Shown: positions 27,083-34,817, numbered from the stretch's first letter. The stretch is DNA of 47,380 nt from an uncultured Pelagibacteraceae bacterium (GCA_902522325.1 CABYVA010000007.1:1-47380), one strand, 5' to 3'. Made by a program: numbers and translations. The notes: generated by a model from the sequence alone, not told the origin.

Positions 27083-27405
27083 CATATATTGTAAATGATA
27101 AATGTATAAAATGTAAACTAATGGATTGTGTTGAGGTTTGCCCAGTTGATTGTTTTTACGAAGGAAAAAATATGCTTGTAATTAAACCTGATGAGTGTAT
27201 AGATTGTGGCGTTTGTGAACCTGAGTGCCCAATAGATGCTATTGAACCAGACACAAATAAAGGTACAGAAAAATGGTTAGAAATAAACAAAAAATACTCA
27301 GAGATTTGGCCAAATATAACACAAAAAAAAGATCCCCCAAAAGATAGTAAGGAACACGAGAATGAAGAAAATAAATTTGAAAAGTATTTTAAAGAAAACA
27401 TTTAA
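27079..27405 (+). CDS. fdxA: Seven-iron ferredoxin FdxA
   Basis: Small electron carrier of 108 residues with one 3Fe-4S and one 4Fe-4S cluster. The N-terminus [28 protein letters not shown] supplies the first cluster pattern and [12 protein letters not shown] the second, almost identical to the alphaproteobacterial FdxA family. The start is GTG at 27079, inside the GTGA overlap with the TerB-like gene. The last ~35 residues, rich in Lys, Glu and Pro, are outside the clusters. Its 3' end overlaps the carD start by 44 bases, the longest same-strand overlap in the window. The redox partner is unknown. Confidence 0.96.
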   Translation: MTYIVNDKCIKCKLMDCVEVCPVDCFYEGKNMLVIKPDECIDCGVCEPECPIDAIEPDTNKGTEKWLEINKKYSEIWPNITQKKDPPKDSKEHENEENKFEKYFKENI

Positions 27406-28177
27406 AAAACCATCTAAAAAAAAAACTATAAAAGCATCAAAAACTTATAACAAAAAGACTAGTAGAAAATTAAAAAAAAAGAAAATAGCAAAGTCAAAAA
27501 ATATTAATCCAGTAAAAAAAAATATTTCTAAAGCAGAAACTAAAGTTGAAAACTTAAGAATTCCTAAATCCAATGAATTAAAGCCAGAAATTAAAAAAAT
27601 TAAAAAACAAGAAACAGAAAAAAAAATATACAAAGTTAAAGATTATGTTGTATACCCAAAACACGGCGTTGGACAAATTTTATCAATTAGCTCTAAGTCA
27701 ATTGGAGGTATTGAAGTTCAATGTTACGATATTAAATTTGAAAAAGATAAAGCTATAGGCTTACTACCAATAAATAAGCAGTCGAATTTAAGACCTCTTG
27801 CAACAATTAATCAAGTTAACAAATCAATCTCAATATTAAAAAGTAAACCAAAAATTAAAAGATCAATGTGGAGTAGGAGAGCACAAGAATATGAACAAAA
27901 AATTACTTCAGGCAAAATATACGATTTGGCAGAAGTGGTAAGGGATCTTAATAAAGGTGATGACTTGATGGTGGACCAATCTTATAGTGAAAGGCAACTT
28001 TTTGAAAAAGCTTATGAAAGAATATTATCAGAATTCCAAATAGTTATGGGTATATCTTTAGAAGATACTCAAAAAAAACTAGATAAAGCTCTTAAAAGAA
28101 ATTTGGAAAATCAAAAATCAAAAGTTGAACCAAAAGTTGAACCAAAACCAGTTGAAGAAACACAATTAGCAGAATAA
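27362..28177 (+). CDS. carD: CarD-family transcriptional regulator with lysine-rich N-terminal extension
   Basis: Binds RNA polymerase beta subunit and promoter DNA to tune open-complex stability. The CarD core runs from about residue 88 to 250: [17 protein letters not shown] (Tudor-like polymerase-interaction domain), then [13 protein letters not shown] to [17 protein letters not shown] and [10 protein letters not shown] (helical DNA-binding domain). Ahead lies an unusual ~90-residue extension with about 33 lysines, probably disordered and nucleic-acid binding. The C-terminus carries a [10 protein letters not shown] repeat. The only Met before the core is the one at 27362, supporting this start despite the 44-base overlap with fdxA. 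A strong terminator follows 6 bases after the stop. Confidence 0.93.
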   Translation: MKKINLKSILKKTFKKPSKKKTIKASKTYNKKTSRKLKKKKIAKSKNINPVKKNISKAETKVENLRIPKSNELKPEIKKIKKQETEKKIYKVKDYVVYPKHGVGQILSISSKSIGGIEVQCYDIKFEKDKAIGLLPINKQSNLRPLATINQVNKSISILKSKPKIKRSMWSRRAQEYEQKITSGKIYDLAEVVRDLNKGDDLMVDQSYSERQLFEKAYERILSEFQIVMGISLEDTQKKLDKALKRNLENQKSKVEPKVEPKPVEETQLAE

Positions 28178-28182
28178 AAAAA

Positions 28183-28222
28183 AACGCCCCACATAAAATA
28201 TTTATGAGGAGCGTTCTTTTTT
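28183..28222. terminator. Bidirectional rho-independent terminator between carD and the basic peptide
   Basis: AACGC pairs with GCGTT, then CC with GG and CATAAA with TTTATG around a 3-base loop, with two mismatches (stem 28183-28215). On the plus strand a T-rich tail (C then seven T) follows; on the minus strand the A run at 28176-28184 gives a matching T tail. It ends the helicase-to-carD unit and, from the other side, the 23-residue peptide gene. Confidence 0.85.
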
Positions 28223-28240
28223 TAAAAAAAGAATATTTAC

Positions 28241-28312
28241 TTATCTTCTTCTTCTTCTTTTTTTAGCTTTCTTTTTAGCTTTCTTTTTAGCTTTTTTTCT
28301 TCTTTTAGCCAT
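28241..28312 (-). CDS. 23-residue ultra-basic Lys/Arg peptide
   Basis: A very small gene too short for usual calling. The peptide starts MAKRRKK, continues with three Ala-led lysine triplets or pairs, and ends in five arginines before TAA; apart from Met and four Ala every residue is Lys or Arg. It has a good Shine-Dalgarno site (AGGGAG, 6 bases before the ATG), a plausible promoter with an exact TTGACA, and a terminator shared with carD, which is far better expression equipment than most genes here. The sequence resembles the tail of histone H1-like or ribosome-associated basic peptides. Function unknown; nucleic-acid binding is the natural inference. A tandem-repeat artefact is unlikely given the ordered signals. 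Confidence 0.75.
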   Translation of the reverse strand: MAKRRKKAKKKAKKKAKKRRRRR

Positions 28313-28318
28313 CTTTAG

Positions 28319-28324
28319 CTCCCT
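28319..28324 (-). promoter_or_regulatory. Ribosome binding site of the basic peptide
   Basis: The minus strand reads AGGGAG followed by 6 bases and the ATG at 28312. It is one of only two clear Shine-Dalgarno sites I saw in the window and is the main support for translation of this tiny gene. Confidence 0.7.
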
Positions 28325-28336
28325 GTTTTAGTTTTA

Positions 28337-28352
28337 CGAATCAATTGATTCG
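28337..28352. promoter_or_regulatory. Perfect 16-base palindrome ahead of the basic peptide
   Basis: CGAATCAATTGATTCG reads the same on both strands. It lies 25 to 40 bases before the peptide start and 12 bases past the proposed -10 box, so it may be an operator or, in RNA, a small hairpin near the 5' end of the leader. No T-run follows, so it is not a terminator. Confidence 0.5.
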
Positions 28353-28363
28353 CTCTTAACCTA

Positions 28364-28392
28364 TTTTTATTTTTTTTAATAAGTTATGTCAA
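28364..28392 (-). promoter_or_regulatory. Probable sigma-70 type promoter of the basic peptide
   Basis: The minus strand has TTGACA at 28392-28387, a 17-base spacer, and TAAAAA at 28369-28364. The -35 is an exact consensus match and the -10 is partial. It would start RNA near 28357, about 45 bases before the ATG. Confidence 0.55.
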
Positions 28393-28510
28393 ACCTTTAA
28401 TTATAGATTAATTTTATAAAAATTTTATTAATTACTTAATTTAAATTAAAATTTTAAAAACTTAAATAAATAAGATTTTATGCGACTAATAACCAATTTT
28501 TAAAATAAGA

Positions 28511-30217
28511 TTAGTATAATTTTTCAAATTCTTTTTTATATTTATTAATTATTTTATATCTTTTTAGTTTTAAAGTTGGTGTTAACATTCCATTTTCAAT
28601 TGAAAATTTTTCACTAATTGTAAAATATTTTTTAATTTTTTCTATTTTAGATAATTTTTTATTTATTTTTTCTATTTCTTGTTCAATTTTTTCATTTGTT
28701 AAGGATTTTTTTTCATTATTTAGTACTAACAATGCAACAAGATACGGTTTATTATCTCCATAAACAATTGCTTGATCTAATATTTCTGAATTAACTAACT
28801 CATTCTCAATTTTTAATGGTGAAATATTGTCTCCTCCTGGAGTAATTAAAATATCTTTTTTCCTGTCTGTTATTTTCAAATAATTATTTTCGAAAACTCC
28901 AATGTCTCCAGTATGGAGCCAACCATCCTTTAAAACTTTATCTGTTTCCTCTTTATTATTCCAATAACCAAGCATAACATTTTCACCTTTCACGAGGATT
29001 TCTCCATCTTCGGCAATTTTTACCTCGTTTCCTTTAAACGGAGGTCCGACTGTTTCTACTCGAATGTCATGTATTGGATTACAACTCACCACTGGAGATG
29101 TTTCAGTCAAACCATATCCCTGTAAGGTGGGTAAGCCTATAGCATTTAAAAAAAAACCTACTTGTTTATCTAGAGCTCCTCCCCCAGATACGAAAGTTTT
29201 TAAAGAACCACCAAATTGAGCCTTAATTTTTTGCCTTATAATTTTCTCTAAAAAGCTATCCTGTATTTTTTCGATAAAATTTAAGGGTTCTTTTTTAATT
29301 TTTTTAAGACCAAGATTTAGCATTTTTTGAACCAACACTTTTTTAACTCCTTTTGCTTTGCTAAAACTTGCATTAATTTTTTGATAAAGATTTTGATAAA
29401 ATCTTGGAACTGCAGTCATAATTTCTGGACTACAATCATTCATATTTTTTATTAATTTCTCAATACTTTCTGCATAAAATATTCTTGCTGAAACCATAAT
29501 TTGAACGAACTGAACTGTATGTTCATAGGAATGAGATAACGGCAACCAAGTTAAAAATCTTGTTTGCTCTTTTTTTATTAATGGTTCTAAAATTTCAATT
29601 GCACCTTCGCAATTATTCAAAATTCCACCGTGGCTTAAAAGAACACCTTTTGGATTACCCTGTGTTCCAGAAGTATAAATAATACAAGCAGGATCTTTTC
29701 TATTTATTTCAGTTTTTGGAATATTATTTTCAGTTTTTAATCCAGAAAATAAATTATTTATATTTTGATATTCACTTTCATCTACATCGTTTAATTTTTC
29801 AAAAGAAAATATTTTTTTTATAAAATTTTTATTCTTAATTATATTTTTTACTTTGTTAAATTGCTCTGTATTTGAAATAAAAACTACCGATGGTTTACAA
29901 TCATTTATAATATATTCATAATCTCTTTCGGCATAAGTAGTGTACGCTGGAACAGTAATTGATCCTGATAACATTATAGATAAATCAGAAATAAACCATT
30001 CAGGTCTATTTTCAGAAATTAATAGGCATCTATCCCCTTTATTTACATAATATTTTAGTTCAGAGGAAAGCTTTTTTATTGATGTAAATGTTTCTTCCCA
30101 ACTATAATTTTTTCTTGGCTCCTTTAATGATGACAATAATATTTTTTTTCTATCTTTTTGAGATTCGAATTGAAAAAAAAATAATTCAACTAAATTGTCT
30201 AAATTTCTCAATTTCAT
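28511..30217 (-). CDS. Long-chain fatty acid-CoA ligase (AMP-forming)
   Basis: Activates fatty acids with ATP and CoA for beta-oxidation or lipid synthesis. Visible motifs are the P-loop IIYTSGTQGNPKGVLLSHGG, WLPLSHSYEHTVQF, the acyl-adenylate motif GYGLTETSPVVSCNP, and GWLHTGDIGVFENNYLKITDRKKDI followed by GGDNISPLKIEN. The pattern is that of the long-chain (FAA1/FadD15-like) group. The frame extends to TTG at 30235 inside the tRNA-Leu gene; the ATG at 30217 (MKLRNLDNLVELFFFQ) is preferred, giving 568 residues. It starts 8 bases after the CCA end of the tRNA on the same strand, so the tRNA probably forms the 5' part of its transcript. Confidence 0.92.
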   Translation of the reverse strand: MKLRNLDNLVELFFFQFESQKDRKKILLSSLKEPRKNYSWEETFTSIKKLSSELKYYVNKGDRCLLISENRPEWFISDLSIMLSGSITVPAYTTYAERDYEYIINDCKPSVVFISNTEQFNKVKNIIKNKNFIKKIFSFEKLNDVDESEYQNINNLFSGLKTENNIPKTEINRKDPACIIYTSGTQGNPKGVLLSHGGILNNCEGAIEILEPLIKKEQTRFLTWLPLSHSYEHTVQFVQIMVSARIFYAESIEKLIKNMNDCSPEIMTAVPRFYQNLYQKINASFSKAKGVKKVLVQKMLNLGLKKIKKEPLNFIEKIQDSFLEKIIRQKIKAQFGGSLKTFVSGGGALDKQVGFFLNAIGLPTLQGYGLTETSPVVSCNPIHDIRVETVGPPFKGNEVKIAEDGEILVKGENVMLGYWNNKEETDKVLKDGWLHTGDIGVFENNYLKITDRKKDILITPGGDNISPLKIENELVNSEILDQAIVYGDNKPYLVALLVLNNEKKSLTNEKIEQEIEKINKKLSKIEKIKKYFTISEKFSIENGMLTPTLKLKRYKIINKYKKEFEKLY

Positions 30218-30225
30218 ATTTTTTT

Positions 30226-30312
30226 TGGTGGGCAAAGAGAGAATCGAACTCTCACAGTATTGCTACCATTGGATTTTGAGTCCAACGCGTCTACCAGTTC
30301 CGCCATTCGCCC
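30226..30312 (-). tRNA. tRNA-Leu (anticodon CAA)
   Basis: On the minus strand the acceptor GGGCGAA pairs with TTTGCCC, the anticodon stem TTGGA/TCCAA closes loop CTCAAAA (anticodon CAA, reading UUG), the variable arm is long as in class II tRNAs, the T loop is GTTCGATTC, the discriminator is A, and CCA is encoded at 30228-30226. Open frames crossing it on both strands are artefacts. Confidence 0.97.
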
Positions 30313-30377
30313 ATAATTATTTAAATTCATACATTTATAATAATAGTATAAAAAGAGTTATAGTAATAAAAGAAAAT

Positions 30378-30986
30378 ATGTTTAAAGAACTTTATCAAAA
30401 ATCAATAAATCTTGCAGGTCACAAAAGTTCTAAAACTATTTTAGGATTTATTGCTTTTATAGAAAGCTTTATTTTTCCAATTCCACCTGATGTATTAATT
30501 ATTCCAATGACTATTGCTAAAAGACAAGAATGGTTAAGAATTGCATTAATTGCTACTATAGGTTCAATTCTCGGTGCTTGTTTAGGTTACTTTATAGGAT
30601 ATGTATTTTTTAATGAAATTGGACTAAGAATTTTTGAACTATACGGAGTTGATAATACATCTTTTTTGAAAGAGAAAGTTTCATCTGAAGGAGGTGTGAT
30701 AGCATGGATAACATTATTAGCTATAGCTGGTTTTACTCCAGTACCATTTAAACTTTTAACTATTACAAGTGGATTTGTTCATTTTAATATAATTTATTTT
30801 ATTATTATTGCTACACTAACGAGAGGTTTAAGATTTTTTTTAATTGCTTTTTTAATTGGAAATTTTGGACCAACAATGAAAAAAATTATTGAAAAAAAAC
30901 TTATCACTGTATCTTTAATTACAGCAGCAATTATAATTATTGTGGCTTATTTTGTTTATAAATTTTTAATTAATTTTAGTTCCTAA
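30378..30986 (+). CDS. YqaA/DedA-family (SNARE-associated) membrane protein
   Basis: Small inner-membrane protein of 202 residues from the VTT-domain group. It shows an N-terminal segment MFKELYQKSINLAGHKSSKTILGFIAFIES, the re-entrant-like FPIPPDVLIIPMTIAKR, GSILGACLGYFIGY, and the conserved GFTPVPFKLLTITSG, followed by two more helices. Some relatives scramble or flip lipid carriers; the exact function here is unknown. A longer frame reaches back to 30195, but that part reads through tRNA-Leu, so the ATG at 30378 is chosen. The next gene, dsbB, begins one base after its stop, indicating one transcription unit with coq7. Confidence 0.88.
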   Translation: MFKELYQKSINLAGHKSSKTILGFIAFIESFIFPIPPDVLIIPMTIAKRQEWLRIALIATIGSILGACLGYFIGYVFFNEIGLRIFELYGVDNTSFLKEKVSSEGGVIAWITLLAIAGFTPVPFKLLTITSGFVHFNIIYFIIIATLTRGLRFFLIAFLIGNFGPTMKKIIEKKLITVSLITAAIIIIVAYFVYKFLINFSS

Positions 30987-31466
30987 ATGAACAAGATTTT
31001 GAATGTAAAAAATTTTTATATTATAATATTTCTATTAAGTATTTTTAGTCTATCAAGTGCAATTTATATTGAATATGCCTTAAGTATTAATCCGTGCATG
31101 CTTTGTTTATACCAAAGAATTCCTTATATTGTCGCTATTTTTTTATGTTTATTTGGTTACTTAAATTTAAAAAAAACTTTATGGATATATTTATTAACTT
31201 TTAATTTTTTATTAAGCCTAATTTTATCAGGTTACCATGTAGGGATTGAAAACAATATATTTCCAGAATTTTCAGGCTGTACTGCAAATAATTTAAATAT
31301 TATTGATAAGGAAGAGTTAATAAAATCTTTAGGAGAAAATTTACCAAATTGTAAAGATGTAAATTTTACACTAATTGGGCTTTCGCTTGCGACTATTAAT
31401 TTATTTATATCTTTAATAATATCTATTACAGGTATATTGGTTATTAAAAATGAAAAAAACAGATAA
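30987..31466 (+). CDS. dsbB: Disulfide bond formation protein DsbB family
   Basis: Inner-membrane quinone reductase that re-oxidises DsbA-type thiol oxidases. Among the 159 residues are four hydrophobic helices, the first cysteine pair in NPCMLCLYQR (Cys37, Cys40) with the following Arg for quinone contact, and a second pair in the periplasmic loop, Cys98 (FSGCTANN) and Cys122 (LPNCKD). This is the complete DsbB layout. No dsbA is in the window. It overlaps the coq7 start by 17 bases. Placement next to a ubiquinone-synthesis gene fits a quinone-linked theme but may be chance. Confidence 0.93.
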   Translation: MNKILNVKNFYIIIFLLSIFSLSSAIYIEYALSINPCMLCLYQRIPYIVAIFLCLFGYLNLKKTLWIYLLTFNFLLSLILSGYHVGIENNIFPEFSGCTANNLNIIDKEELIKSLGENLPNCKDVNFTLIGLSLATINLFISLIISITGILVIKNEKNR

Positions 31467-31983
31467 AAAACTAATTGAAGAATTTTTAAGAGTGGATCAC
31501 GCTGGAGAAAGAGGTGCAATCAAAATATATGAAGGCCAATTATTAGCTCTAAAAACTTTTATGAAAAATGATGATCTCAAATCAAAACTCGAAGAAATGA
31601 AATTACATGAGCAAGAACATGCTGATTTTTTTGATAAAGAAATAAAAAAAAGAAATATTAAACCAACAAAATTTTTACCATTATGGGATTTATTGGGTGT
31701 AGGTTTAGGTTTTGGTTCAACAATATTAGGTAATAAAGCAGCTATGTTGTGCACTGCATCAGTAGAAGAAGTAATCGATGAACATTATCAAAATCAAATC
31801 AACAAATTAGGTGATGATGAAAAAGAATTAAAAAAAAAAATAATTAAATTTAGAGAAGATGAACTTCATCATAAAGATATAGCATATGAAAATGGAGCAA
31901 GTAAAGCAGGTGTTTATTCAATTTTGGATAAAGTAATCAAAACCGGCTCAAGAATAGCAATTACAATCTCTGAAAAAATATAA
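31450..31983 (+). CDS. coq7: Coq7-type 3-demethoxyubiquinol hydroxylase
   Basis: Membrane-bound di-iron oxygenase adding the last ring hydroxyl in ubiquinone synthesis. The 177 residues carry the carboxylate-bridged iron ligands in order: EEFLRVDHAGERGAIKIYEGQ, EEMKLHEQEHADFF with an ExxH, SVEEVIDEHYQNQ, and REDELHHKDIAYENGA. The central hydrophobic stretch LGVGLGFGSTILGNKAAM fits interfacial membrane binding. Length is typical for the alphaproteobacterial and mitochondrial form. It is the last gene of the unit, and its stop directly abuts that of the convergent HNH nuclease. UbiE and UbiB at 40763-43035 serve the same pathway. Confidence 0.95.
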   Translation: MKKTDKKLIEEFLRVDHAGERGAIKIYEGQLLALKTFMKNDDLKSKLEEMKLHEQEHADFFDKEIKKRNIKPTKFLPLWDLLGVGLGFGSTILGNKAAMLCTASVEEVIDEHYQNQINKLGDDEKELKKKIIKFREDELHHKDIAYENGASKAGVYSILDKVIKTGSRIAITISEKI

Positions 31984-32550
31984 TTAAGGTTCTAATTCGA
32001 CATCCCAATACAAATAATCCATCCAGCTTTTATGAAGAAAGTTTGGAGGAAAATTTTTTCCATTCTTGTGCAAATCTTCTGTTGATGGTTGATATGGTTT
32101 TTGATTTAGCATCATTCCAGACTCTGCAATTAAGCGACCTCCTTTTTTAACATTACAATATGAACATGCTGTTACAACATTATCCCAGTCTGTCTTTCCA
32201 CCTTTTGATCTTGGTAATAAATGATCGAAAGTTAATTCTTTTTTACTACCGCAATACTGACAAGAAAACTTATCCCTTAAAAAAACATTAAATCTTGTAA
32301 AATTTGGGTTAGAAAGAGGTCTTACATAATTTTTTAATGCAATAACACTTGGTAATTTCATATAAAAGGAGGGACTTCTAATAACTCGATCATAATTACT
32401 AACAATAGTAACTCTATCTAGAAATACTGATTTTATAGAATCTTGCCAACACCAAAGAGATAATGGATAATAACTCAGTGGTCTATAATCTGCATTTAAA
32501 ACCAGTGCAGGACATTTTTCTAATGAAATATTTTGATCAATAAAAGTCAT
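31984..32550 (-). CDS. HNH endonuclease family protein
   Basis: Cytoplasmic protein of 188 residues. The C-terminal half holds an HNH module with two zinc-type pairs, CQYCG and CSYCN, around TFDHLLPRSKGGKTDWDNVVTA, where DH and N are the catalytic positions. The N-terminal half (CPALVLNADYRPLSYYPLSLWCWQDSI) is a conserved part of the widespread chromosomal HNH proteins, not of a mobile or restriction system, and I see no partner methylase. The biological role is unknown. It is transcribed opposite coq7 with the two stops touching. Confidence 0.88.
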   Translation of the reverse strand: MTFIDQNISLEKCPALVLNADYRPLSYYPLSLWCWQDSIKSVFLDRVTIVSNYDRVIRSPSFYMKLPSVIALKNYVRPLSNPNFTRFNVFLRDKFSCQYCGSKKELTFDHLLPRSKGGKTDWDNVVTACSYCNVKKGGRLIAESGMMLNQKPYQPSTEDLHKNGKNFPPNFLHKSWMDYLYWDVELEP

Positions 32551-32615
32551 TTTTTATCTAAGACTAACTTAAATTATTTTATTAATCAATAGTAGTAGGA
32601 AAAATTAAAATTTTA

Positions 32616-33272
32616 TTAAATTTTAAAGTTTTTTTTTATAAATTTCAAAGCTAAACTTGAAGCTTCAGCTGGAATGTGATGACCACAATTTTTAATTATA
32701 TTTGCTTCCACAGGAATATTATTTCTAACTAAAAAATCCTTTGCTTCCAATAAATTTGTTGAATTAACTATTTCATCTTGATCTCCATGTAAAAGTAAAA
32801 TTTTAGTTTTAGATTTTAATCTTTTTAAAAGATTATTTTTGTTTATAATTTTTCCAGAAAAAACTACTACAGAACTGAAACTTTCATCATTAGTTAAACC
32901 TAAATTTATGGAAAGCATGCTTCCTTGACTAAATCCACATAAGCAAATTTGATAGTTTTTTAGTTTATATTCTAATTTAATTTCTTCTATAAATTTATTA
33001 AGTTTTTTTTCTGCAGCAATTGATTGTTCCAATATATACTCTTGATTATCATTCGTAAGATCAAACCATTGAAAACCGCCAGGGTTAATTTCACATGGCT
33101 CGTGACCATCTGGACACAAAAAAATAGTATTTGGAAGAAATCTCTGCCAACTAAGAGTTAGAGCGCTTATATCGTTTCCATCCCCACCATATCCATGCAG
33201 TAAAATTACTGCATTATTAATTGAGATATTTTTCTCTGGACTTATAATCTTTGTATTAAGACAAAATGTCAT
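32616..33272 (-). CDS. Carboxylesterase/phospholipase (alpha/beta hydrolase)
   Basis: Serine esterase of the YpfH/acyl-protein thioesterase group. It contains the oxyanion loop LLHGYGGDG, the nucleophile LCGFSQGSML, the acid in LLHGDQDEIVN and the His of NCGHHIPAEA. The frame runs back to 33335, but that would overlap the divergent argH start and add a low-complexity stretch (MFLFLLMLFNYTH). The ATG at 33272 (MTFCLNTKIISPE), giving 218 residues, matches family length. No ribosome site distinguishes them. The substrate is unknown; short esters or acylated proteins are typical for relatives. Confidence 0.83.
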   Translation of the reverse strand: MTFCLNTKIISPEKNISINNAVILLHGYGGDGNDISALTLSWQRFLPNTIFLCPDGHEPCEINPGGFQWFDLTNDNQEYILEQSIAAEKKLNKFIEEIKLEYKLKNYQICLCGFSQGSMLSINLGLTNDESFSSVVVFSGKIINKNNLLKRLKSKTKILLLHGDQDEIVNSTNLLEAKDFLVRNNIPVEANIIKNCGHHIPAEASSLALKFIKKNFKI

Positions 33273-33315
33273 ATTTTTATAAAAATTTAATAACAAATGA
33301 GTATAGTTAAATAAC

Positions 33316-34710
33316 ATGAGTAAAAATAAAAACAAACAAACAATATGGAATGCAAGAATTAAAGGTAATACCTCTAAATTATTCGAGAAAGTTGGAAGTT
33401 CTATAGATATAGATAAAAAACTTTATAAAGAAGACATAGCCTGTTCAATTGTCCATGTTGAAATGTTATTTAGACAAAAGATAATTTCATTTCAGATAAA
33501 AAATAAAATTATTTATGGTTTAAATAAAATAGAAAAAGAAATTATTAAAAATAAATTTCAATATCAAAAAAAATATGAAGATATTCATATGAATATTGAA
33601 AAAAGATTATTTGAAATAATTGGTGATGATGCCGGATATGTACATACTGCAAGATCAAGAAACGATCAAATTATAACAGATTTTAAAAAATGGTTAATAA
33701 AATCGACAAATGAAACTAATAAAAATTTAGATAATATTATTAAAACAATCTTAAAAGTTGCTGAAAAAAATATAGAAACAATAATGCCAGGTTTCACCCA
33801 TTTAAAAAACGCCCAAGCAGTATCGTTTGCACATTACTTAATGGCTTATATTGAAATGTTTAAAAGAGATAAAGAAAGGTTTATAAATAATTTAAAAAGC
33901 TTGCATGAAAACCCTCTAGGAGTAGCAGCATTAACTGGCACATCATTTAACATAGATAGAGATTTTACCACAAAAAAATTAGGATTTAAAAAACCGACAA
34001 ATAATTCAATTGATACAGTTGCAGATAGAGATTTTGTTCTAGATTTTTTATATAGTGTATCAGTATGTTCTTTACATATATCTAGAATTGCAGAGGAATT
34101 TATAATTTGGAATTCTGATGGATTTAATTTAATTAATCTTTCAAATAAAGTGGTAACTGGATCTTCAATAATGCCTCAAAAAAAAAATCCTGACTTGCTA
34201 GAGTACTTAAGAGGTAAATCTGGTATATCATTTGGTAATTTATTTTCTATGTTAACAATATTAAAGGGACTTCCTTTATCATATTTTAAAGATCTACAAG
34301 ATGATAAAGAAATAGTTTTTAAATCAAGTGAAACTCTCAATAACTGTATTCTAATATTAAATGAAGTTTTAAAAAACTTTAGTCCAAACAAACAAAAAAT
34401 GTTAGAACTTGCAAATTCTGGATACATTACAGCAACTGATCTTGCTGATTATCTTGTAAAAAATAATAATATGTCTTTTAGAAAAGCCTATCAAGTAACT
34501 GCTTCTATAGTTAATTATGCAGAAAAAAATAAAAAAAAATTAAACGAATTGTCTGTTGATGAATTAAACAAAATAGAAAAAAAACTTTCAAAAGAAGTAT
34601 TAAAGGTTTTTGACCTAAAATACTCAGTAAATTCTAAAAAATCATATGGTGGAACATCTTTTGATAATATTAAAAAAATGATAACTAAATACAAAAAGGA
34701 ATTAAAATGA
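33316..34710 (+). CDS. argH: Argininosuccinate lyase
   Basis: Last step of arginine synthesis, splitting argininosuccinate into arginine and fumarate. All family marks are visible in the 464 residues: MNIEKRLFEIIGDDAGYVHTARSRNDQI, the catalytic His in MPGFTHLKNAQAVSFAH, and the fumarase-superfamily loop GSSIMPQKKNPD with the catalytic Ser. It is cytoplasmic and tetrameric in the family. Its stop overlaps the ATG of the tiny lipoprotein by three bases, and lysA follows, so arginine and lysine genes form one unit, an order common in alphaproteobacteria. Confidence 0.97.
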   Translation: MSKNKNKQTIWNARIKGNTSKLFEKVGSSIDIDKKLYKEDIACSIVHVEMLFRQKIISFQIKNKIIYGLNKIEKEIIKNKFQYQKKYEDIHMNIEKRLFEIIGDDAGYVHTARSRNDQIITDFKKWLIKSTNETNKNLDNIIKTILKVAEKNIETIMPGFTHLKNAQAVSFAHYLMAYIEMFKRDKERFINNLKSLHENPLGVAALTGTSFNIDRDFTTKKLGFKKPTNNSIDTVADRDFVLDFLYSVSVCSLHISRIAEEFIIWNSDGFNLINLSNKVVTGSSIMPQKKNPDLLEYLRGKSGISFGNLFSMLTILKGLPLSYFKDLQDDKEIVFKSSETLNNCILILNEVLKNFSPNKQKMLELANSGYITATDLADYLVKNNNMSFRKAYQVTASIVNYAEKNKKKLNELSVDELNKIEKKLSKEVLKVFDLKYSVNSKKSYGGTSFDNIKKMITKYKKELK

Positions 34711-34817
34711 AAAAAATTACATTATTAATTTTATTGATATTTTTTGTAATTTCTTGTGGAAAAAAAGCTGACCCAGAATACAAAGCTAAAAATAATATCA
34801 TGATAGTGTACAATTAA
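34707..34817 (+). CDS. lptM: Tiny lipoprotein (LptM/YifL-like)
   Basis: A 36-residue frame missed by length cut-offs. MKKITLLILLIFFVISCGKKADPE has a classic lipobox (VISC, modified Cys17) followed by CGKKADP, resembling the CGxKGPL start of LptM, the small lipoprotein that helps LptD fold in the outer membrane. The canonical GPLYLP part is not present. Overlaps of a few bases with both argH and lysA leave no doubt it is part of the unit, and this position between argH and lysA (or before dapF) is usual for LptM. The symbol rests on position and lipobox more than on the mature sequence. Confidence 0.8.
   Translation: MKKITLLILLIFFVISCGKKADPEYKAKNNIMIVYN

Noticed and set aside
28241-28312. Reading the AGCTTTCTTTTT units as a tandem repeat or microsatellite
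   Set aside because: The repeats coincide with Ala-Lys-Lys-Lys codons of a frame that has a ribosome site, promoter and terminator, so a coding explanation is better.
30088-30279. 63-residue plus-strand frame over the ligase 5' end and tRNA-Leu
   Set aside because: It ends by reading the tRNA complement (KRESNSHSIATIGF) and is opposite a secure gene.
30195-30377. N-terminal extension of the YqaA/DedA frame
   Set aside because: It translates tRNA-Leu; the membrane protein starts at the ATG at 30378.
31984-32550. HNH gene as part of a restriction or mobile system
   Set aside because: No methylase, recombinase, repeats or composition change nearby; it matches widespread chromosomal HNH proteins.
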